A stretch of 10,841 bases of DNA, from assembly GCA_002413665.1 (NCBI GenBank), contig DHXK01000043.1, forward strand, positions 3,921 to 14,761. Direction: 5' to 3'. A model generated the notes under the pieces. The model was not told the origin of the DNA. It saw only the letters and a list, made by a program, of their open reading frames with translations, and made no database searches. How positions within the stretch are numbered: position 1 is the first letter of the stretch; each line of letters starts with the position of its first letter. This document shows positions 6,897 to 10,841 of the stretch, in pieces. This stretch comes from Legionellales bacterium UBA5158 (GTDB lineage: Bacteria > Pseudomonadota > Gammaproteobacteria > DSM-16500). The translations under genes were made by a program, and so were the position numbers.

Positions 6897-7877
6897 CTAC
6901 CCAATAGGAACACAATCTCTAACGCCAAGCACCCACTCATTCTCTTTTAGATAGCGCACCGTTTTAATGACACCTTCTCTAATATTTAACTTAGGCGTCC
7001 AACCCAATGCACAAATATTTTTAGTCTCTAAAAAAATAAACGGATTGTCTCCTATCCAACCTCTATCACCACCAGAATATTCCAACTTTGGAGAGACACC
7101 AAGTTCTTCACAAATCCAATGAATAGAATCATTGACTTCACAATAAGCATTTACACCCAAGTTTAGTATATTAACTTTATTCTTTGCATTCTGCATTGCA
7201 ATAAACATCGCACTCAGACAATCCTGAATATAAAGGTATGATTTACGTTGCTTACCATTGCCTAAAATATGCAACTGGGTGGGATCATTACGTAATTGCT
7301 TATAAAAATCAAAAATATGTCCATGCGTATAACGCTCACCTAGAATTGAAACAAAACGAAATATCCAAGATTGAAATTCAAATCCTTCACAATAAGCAGC
7401 TATAAGACCTTCACAAGCAAGCTTAGATGAACCATATAAAGATGTTTGAACAGGAAAAGGTGCATCTTCAGGCGTAGGGATCAGACGGGATTCACCATAT
7501 ACTGAGCCAGTAGAAGAAAACGCTATTTTTTTAATACCATTTGCACGCATCGCTTCTAAAACATTATAAGTTGCAATTGTATTCTGTTCTAAATCACGAC
7601 GTGGATGATCAGTACCAAAACGCACATCAGCATTGGCTGATAGATGAAACACACAGTCACCACCCACAAAATGGCGCTTGAGAGTATCCAAATCAAGCAA
7701 ATCACTTTCAAATAAAGAAAAATTAGAATTTTTTAATGCATCATGAAGAAAAGGTCGCTGACCCGTTGAAAAATTATCTATTCCCGTAACACTCTGACCT
7801 TGTGATAACAAACGATCAACCAAACTACTGCCAATAAATCCTGCACAACCGGTAACAATTATTCTTTTATTCATCAT
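6897..7877 (-). CDS. NAD-dependent epimerase/dehydratase, UDP-glucose 4-epimerase-like
   Basis: This is a 326-residue extended short-chain dehydrogenase acting on nucleotide sugars in the cytoplasm. TGCAGFIG at 9-16 binds NAD, and IDNFSTG at 33-39 follows strand 2 with Asp34 for the adenosine ribose. FSSTGSVYG (120-128) supplies the active-site Ser/Thr, YGSSK (148-152) the catalytic Tyr148/Lys152, and GNGKQRKSYLYIQD (206-219) the typical C-terminal block. The length matches GalE/WbpP-type 4-epimerases; a 4,6-dehydratase or other C4/C2 epimerase is less likely but possible. It starts at one of two consecutive ATG codons (7877 or 7874); the ribosome site is weak (GAG). It is preceded by a 37-bp AT-rich gap after the gtrA-like gene and followed after 10 bp by the dehydrogenase-like gene, so it may head the sugar-nucleotide block. 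The substrate cannot be named from sequence. Confidence 0.85.
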   Translation of the reverse strand: MMNKRIIVTGCAGFIGSSLVDRLLSQGQSVTGIDNFSTGQRPFLHDALKNSNFSLFESDLLDLDTLKRHFVGGDCVFHLSANADVRFGTDHPRRDLEQNTIATYNVLEAMRANGIKKIAFSSTGSVYGESRLIPTPEDAPFPVQTSLYGSSKLACEGLIAAYCEGFEFQSWIFRFVSILGERYTHGHIFDFYKQLRNDPTQLHILGNGKQRKSYLYIQDCLSAMFIAMQNAKNKVNILNLGVNAYCEVNDSIHWICEELGVSPKLEYSGGDRGWIGDNPFIFLETKNICALGWTPKLNIREGVIKTVRYLKENEWVLGVRDCVPIG

Positions 7878-7914
7878 ATCTACTCATTTAAAAACATCAA
7901 ATTAAAAAATTTGC

Positions 7915-8328
7915 TCAATCACTAAATTTAAATACAAAATGCCTCATAGTAAGAAAGCTCACACTTGCAGCGACTAAGGCAGCAACAATTATTCCAATAT
8001 AAGGTGAATTCTTAATGACATATGTTATAAACCATACTATAGCTAAATTGATCAAATAATTTAAGACAAGTAACAATAAAAATTTCCATGCGTGTAACTT
8101 TAAATCTTGATTTTCTGCACGAAAAGTAAATATTCGATGCAATAAATAATATACGATAAGTGTTATTATATAAGCAATTGTAACAGCAACTTTATATTCA
8201 ATATTTTCAAAATGATAAAAAAAACCAAAACATCCCAAATTAATACAAAGAGCAATGCAGCCAACAAATAGAAATCTTATTAATTCCCAAAAATGACTCC
8301 TTAAATAACCTAAAATAGACTTATACAT
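7915..8328 (-). CDS. GtrA-like family membrane protein (lipid-linked sugar flippase)
   Basis: This is a 137-residue inner-membrane protein with four predicted transmembrane helices (about 17-38, 46-68, 81-104 and 109-128). It shows the GtrA-family pattern: ELIRFLFVG before helix 1, HRIFTFR after helix 2, and RHFVFKF at the C-terminus. GtrA proteins are thought to flip undecaprenyl-phosphate-linked sugars made by a GtrB glycosyltransferase. I chose the ATG at 8328. The frame stays open to a TTG at 8430, but that upstream stretch overlaps the methyltransferase gene, has no ribosome site and adds residues atypical of the family. The ribosome site at 8328 is also weak. A GtrB-like gene lies two genes upstream, with a methyltransferase in between. 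A small AT hairpin (7898-7913) follows the stop, but it is too weak to call a terminator. Confidence 0.82.
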   Translation of the reverse strand: MYKSILGYLRSHFWELIRFLFVGCIALCINLGCFGFFYHFENIEYKVAVTIAYIITLIVYYLLHRIFTFRAENQDLKLHAWKFLLLLVLNYLINLAIVWFITYVIKNSPYIGIIVAALVAASVSFLTMRHFVFKFSD

Positions 8329-8377
8329 AATGAGATAAACTCTATTAAATTTTATTAAACAACTTCTGTCATTTTTT

Positions 8378-9103
8378 TTAAATTTTGCTTCTAGGTCTAA
8401 AAGTAATTCCAATACATAAGTTACAATCAACTAGCGGGACAAAAAGAGGAAAATATTGTTGTGTTATAATTTCGAAATAAGGATCTAGTTCAGCAAATAT
8501 TTCATGAGGAAGATTAATATGTTCGCGTTCAATAAAATATTTATAGGGTTGCTTATACCGTTTTTCATAAAAACGCTGTGCGGATATTTTTCTAGCTAAA
8601 GAATAAGCAAACCCGCCTTCACAAGGGATAACTACTGAAAAAACTCCACTTGTTTTATTGACTAATCGATACATTTCTTTAATGGCAGAAGGTAAATTTG
8701 GTAAATGCTCTAATACATGGATCGCCAATATACGATCAAAAAAATCTGCTAGATAGGGCAATACTTCTTGACAATCTCCAACAATTGTTTGAATTTCTGG
8801 GTGGGCTTCCCGTATCTGTTGAGCCATATTTTCTCTAAGTTCAACGGCTACATAATTTCGTTTTTGTTCATTCGATAATTTTTCATATTTAAAATGCTCG
8901 CCTAAACCTGCACCAATTTCTAAAGTGGTTAAAAAATTTTTAGGCGCATGAGAGACTGCATATTGATGATTAAATTTTTCAATATGACGATAAGATTTAC
9001 GATTGGCCAATTGTTCATGCCAAAACTTCATAAAATCGTCATTAATATACTGTTGCTCTTCTGAGAGAACAGGAAAAACTTTAGGCCAATTAGTTGATTT
9101 CAT
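8378..9103 (-). CDS. Class I SAM-dependent methyltransferase
   Basis: This 241-residue cytoplasmic protein has a methyltransferase-type Rossmann core. Motif I is LEIGAGLGEHF (61-71), VAVELRE (85-91) holds the acidic residue that contacts the SAM ribose, IVGDCQEVLPY (107-117) follows, and FFDRILAIHVLEHL (121-134) is motif IV with the HVLEHL seen in Methyltransf_11/25-type enzymes. The N-terminal 50 residues and the C-terminal part after about 160 are specific to this protein and probably bind substrate. It begins at ATG with AGGGAAA just upstream, inside the end of the glycosyltransferase gene (14-bp overlap), so the two are co-expressed. Placed between a GtrB-like and a GtrA-like gene in a polysaccharide cluster, it most likely methylates a sugar or lipid-linked glycan. 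O-, N- or C-methylation cannot be told apart here. Confidence 0.85.
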   Translation of the reverse strand: MKSTNWPKVFPVLSEEQQYINDDFMKFWHEQLANRKSYRHIEKFNHQYAVSHAPKNFLTTLEIGAGLGEHFKYEKLSNEQKRNYVAVELRENMAQQIREAHPEIQTIVGDCQEVLPYLADFFDRILAIHVLEHLPNLPSAIKEMYRLVNKTSGVFSVVIPCEGGFAYSLARKISAQRFYEKRYKQPYKYFIEREHINLPHEIFAELDPYFEIITQQYFPLFVPLVDCNLCIGITFRPRSKI

Positions 9104-10085
9104 TTTCCCTGCACTTGAAGCTTTCGCTTTTATTTAAACTACTAGAAGTCACAGTACGATCTATAATGTACAAAGGTCGTCTTTTAACTTCATCATAAAT
9201 ACGTCCAATGTATTCACCAATAAGACCCAAAGAAAGTAACTGAACACCAGAAAAAAATGTGACGACTAAGACTGTTGTTGATAGGCCTGGCGTTAAATCT
9301 ATTCCAATTATTTTTTGAGCCACATACCAAATGCCGACTAGAAAACTAAACCCTGCAACAACTGCACCACTGATTGACATTATTTGTAATGGGCGACTAC
9401 TGAAACTGATAAGTCCATTTAATCCAATCTTAAGAGAACCTGTGAAACGGTTGTAATGTCCTTTCCCAGCAAACCTTTCATCTCTGTCGTATCCAACAGC
9501 AGTTTGTTTAAATCCGACATAAGCCACTAAACCACGAAGAAATCCATGAGACTCGTGAAGATTACGAAGTTCTTCAATGACACGCCTGGTCATTACACGA
9601 AAATCTCCCGTGTTTAAAGGAATTTCTACATCACTAAGTTTGTTGATAATTTTATAACCAAAGTAAGATAAAATACGCTTGAAGAGAGTTTCGCCTTTGC
9701 GGGAATTACGCTTTGCATAAACGACTTCGTAACTGTCACCCAGCTTATTATACATCGCTTCAATTAACTCTGGTGGATCCTGCAGATCAACATCAATCAC
9801 AACACAAGCTTTACCTTTACAATAAAATACTCCTGCTAGAGTGGCGGCAGGTTGGCCAAATCGTCGGGAAAAAACTAGGAGTTGTATATTAGAATTACGT
9901 TCAATTTCTTGCAAAATAACTTGTTCTGTATTATCTGGTGAAGGATCAAGACAAAAAATAATTTCATAGCTGAGATTCATTTTATGAATGACAGCCTCCA
10001 TTCTATTTAAAAATGGTTTTATATTTCTGACTTCTTGATAGACAGGAACAATGATGGATAATTGTTTGACTTCCTTTTCATCCAT
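9090..10085 (-). CDS. Membrane-anchored GT2 glycosyltransferase, GtrB/ArnC/DPM1-like
   Basis: This 331-residue family 2 glycosyltransferase resembles bactoprenol glucosyltransferase GtrB and polyprenyl-phosphate glycosyltransferases such as ArnC. The GT-A domain starts with LSIIVPVYQEVRNI (9-22). Asp48 in CLDPSPDNT and DVDLQDPPE (98-106) supply nucleotide-sugar and metal binding. NTGDFRVM (158-165) and YDRDERFAGKGHYN (199-212) match the acceptor-site region. Two transmembrane helices (about 234-256 and 268-291) follow the amphipathic SFSSRPLQ segment, and GEYIGRIYDEVKRRPLYII (290-308) is the usual juxtamembrane ending. It would transfer a sugar from a nucleotide donor to undecaprenyl phosphate on the cytoplasmic face, for flipping by the GtrA-like protein. 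The ATG at 10085 has AAGGTG seven bases upstream. It is the first gene of the leftward run after a 432-bp gap, so the main promoter is probably in that gap. The donor sugar is unknown. Confidence 0.88.
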   Translation of the reverse strand: MDEKEVKQLSIIVPVYQEVRNIKPFLNRMEAVIHKMNLSYEIIFCLDPSPDNTEQVILQEIERNSNIQLLVFSRRFGQPAATLAGVFYCKGKACVVIDVDLQDPPELIEAMYNKLGDSYEVVYAKRNSRKGETLFKRILSYFGYKIINKLSDVEIPLNTGDFRVMTRRVIEELRNLHESHGFLRGLVAYVGFKQTAVGYDRDERFAGKGHYNRFTGSLKIGLNGLISFSSRPLQIMSISGAVVAGFSFLVGIWYVAQKIIGIDLTPGLSTTVLVVTFFSGVQLLSLGLIGEYIGRIYDEVKRRPLYIIDRTVTSSSLNKSESFKCRENEIN

Positions 10086-10517
10086 GAGTTACACCTTTTT
10101 ATTAAATTAATAATTCGAGCAGCTTATCCATTATTAAGCCCTGATTTATGATAAATATGAAACTGTCTATCAGCTGTTAGTTAATCTGCATAGAACACCC
10201 TTAAAGAAGCTTACGCTTTTTACAATGTATAGGGATATTCCAGGAGTACCAGCAATCAATCTTGGCATAGATCATAAACTACTTCTATTCTAAATGCCTG
10301 TAGATTTGTCATAATCATCATAAACCGCTAAATGTTTATATAGCCAGTGGTGAATATCTGCACCAGTGGTAGGAGAAACGTGCTAGTTTAGCTAATTTTA
10401 AAGGCATAAATTATCGCTGCTCGATTTATCTATGAACCAGAATCTAGAACTTAAAAGCTTTGTAGTGCATGGTTAGTGCTAACTCTACTTCACTATAGAA
10501 TGGAAATACTTAAATTT
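10086..10517. other. 432-bp intergenic region, no recognisable gene
   Basis: Six-frame reading shows only short open stretches, the longest minus-strand ATG frames being about 21-23 codons, none with a family I recognise. The region should contain the promoter of the leftward glycosyltransferase operon, but I found no convincing -35/-10 pair. It holds small repeats: the direct repeat CCAGTGGT at 10344-10351 and 10363-10370, a 13-base AT palindrome ATTTAT-G-ATAAAT at 10144-10156, and GTTAG-TG-CTAAC at about 10472-10483. Stop-interrupted stretches could be remains of a lost gene, but I could not identify one. Confidence 0.6.
10344..10370. repeat. Short direct repeat CCAGTGGT, two copies
   Basis: Two exact copies of CCAGTGGT occur 19 bp apart start to start, separated by an 11-base spacer. 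The spacing is close to two helical turns, which would place both copies on the same face of DNA, as with tandem regulator half-sites. Only two short copies exist, so chance is a real alternative. Confidence 0.35.
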
Positions 10518-10537
10518 TTAAAATTCTAAAAATTTAA
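10510..10537. repeat. AT-only inverted repeat over the methyltransferase stop codon
   Basis: TAAATTTTTA (10511-10520) and TAAAAATTTA (10527-10536) form a perfect 10-bp stem, 11 bp with the flanking T/A pair, around the loop AAATTC. The stop codon of the partial methyltransferase (10520-10518) lies in one arm. All pairs are A-T and no clear T-run follows on the minus strand, so it would be at best a weak terminator. Confidence 0.45.
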
Positions 10538-10841
10538 TATGCAAAAGAAGATTCGCAGTAAAACCACAAAGCCTTGTAGTGTGTACTTTGCTTTGTATGT
10601 TTTGGTTTAGTGCGGTGATCTTTACAGCTTCGTTCAATGATTTCATATCTAATAAATTCAAAACTTCTTCTGTTGCAAAATATTTTCGCCCTAGGTGATG
10701 CAAAAGAAATCGATGAACGTGTTTAGGTAGCCAGTGAAGTAATGGCAATACAGTATGAACTTCAACAGGATGCCATCGGTTGGGTGTTGTAATCCAAACA
10801 GATTTACGGGCTACACGTTGCGCCTCTCTCAACATCTTAAC
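10518..10841 (-). CDS. Methyltransferase-like protein, C-terminal part (gene runs off the right edge)
   Basis: This is the last roughly 107 residues of a protein whose frame is open to the window edge (V-K precede the first visible Met codon at 10835). That Met is therefore internal and the start lies outside. The visible part reads REAQRVARKSVWITTPNRWHP, then HTVLPLLHWLPKHVHR, and ATEEVLNLLDMKSL. This matches the end of class I SAM methyltransferases of the Methyltransf_11 type, where the TPNRWxPxExHT block follows the core fold and precedes a helical substrate cap. The SAM-binding motif I is not in view. The direction is the same as the downstream glycosyltransferase operon, but the 432-bp gap suggests a separate transcript. 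The substrate is unknown; a surface-glycan role is inferred from location only. Confidence 0.7.
   Translation of the reverse strand, partial: VKMLREAQRVARKSVWITTPNRWHPVEVHTVLPLLHWLPKHVHRFLLHHLGRKYFATEEVLNLLDMKSLNEAVKITALNQNIQSKVHTTRLCGFTANLLLHIKFLEF

Noticed and set aside
7898..7913. Hairpin CAAATT-TTTT-AATTTG just after the gtrA-like stop, followed by a short T-rich stretch
   Set aside because: The 6-bp stem has only one G-C pair, so it is too weak to call a terminator in AT-rich DNA.
8329..8430. N-terminal extension of the GtrA-like protein to a TTG start at 8430
   Set aside because: The extension overlaps the methyltransferase end, lacks a ribosome site and is atypical; the ATG at 8328 gives a normal-length GtrA protein.
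10144..10156. Palindrome ATTTAT-G-ATAAAT as a possible operator
   Set aside because: It is A/T only apart from the centre base and short; such palindromes are expected by chance in this composition.
10230..10450. Stop-interrupted frames in the intergenic region as a decayed transposase
   Set aside because: No transposase motif could be recognised in any frame, and no terminal inverted repeats or target duplication were seen.

Overview
The window is an AT-rich stretch of a Gram-negative surface-polysaccharide (LPS/O-antigen type) gene cluster. Gene content and protein style suggest a gammaproteobacterium, and the arrangement reminds me of low-GC Legionellales such as Coxiella and its relatives. 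That placement is from memory and was not tested by a search. I see no rRNA, tRNA, CRISPR array or intact mobile element.

Layout: the left edge (1-566, + strand) carries the 3' part of a manC-like gene (mannose-1-phosphate guanylyltransferase/phosphomannose isomerase), which appears to have lost a large in-frame internal piece. It converges on, and overlaps by 4 bp, a long leftward (- strand) run of genes. Reading that run in transcription order from 10085 down to 563, the genes are: a membrane-anchored GtrB/DPM1-like glycosyltransferase, a class I SAM methyltransferase, a GtrA-like flippase, a UDP-glucose 4-epimerase-like extended SDR, a UDP-glucose-dehydrogenase-like protein without the catalytic cysteine, a classical SDR, a Gfo/Idh/MocA oxidoreductase, an HddA-type GHMP sugar kinase, an HddC-type nucleotidyltransferase, a SIS-domain protein of the phosphoheptose isomerase superfamily, and a small transaldolase-like protein. 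Spacing is tight: four-base ATGA overlaps link SDR/Gfo-Idh, Gfo-Idh/kinase and kinase/nucleotidyltransferase, and 10-37 bp gaps separate several others. At least the epimerase-to-nucleotidyltransferase block therefore looks like one operon. A 102-bp gap precedes the SIS gene and may hold a weak internal promoter.

The right end has a 432-bp stretch with no recognisable gene (10086-10517), then the 3' part of another leftward methyltransferase gene that runs off the window.

How the genes may work together: transaldolase-like, SIS, kinase and nucleotidyltransferase resemble a route from a C7 sugar phosphate to a nucleotide-activated heptose (GDP-heptose style). The Gfo/Idh enzyme, SDR, dehydrogenase-like protein and epimerase are candidates for tailoring the activated sugar. 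GtrB/GtrA would load a sugar on undecaprenyl phosphate and flip it, and the methyltransferases would decorate sugar or glycan. Several of these enzymes lack residues that define the reaction in the best-known family members (dehydrogenase-like, SIS, SDR), so the product may not be a standard heptose or uronic acid. No GmhB-like phosphatase is visible here.
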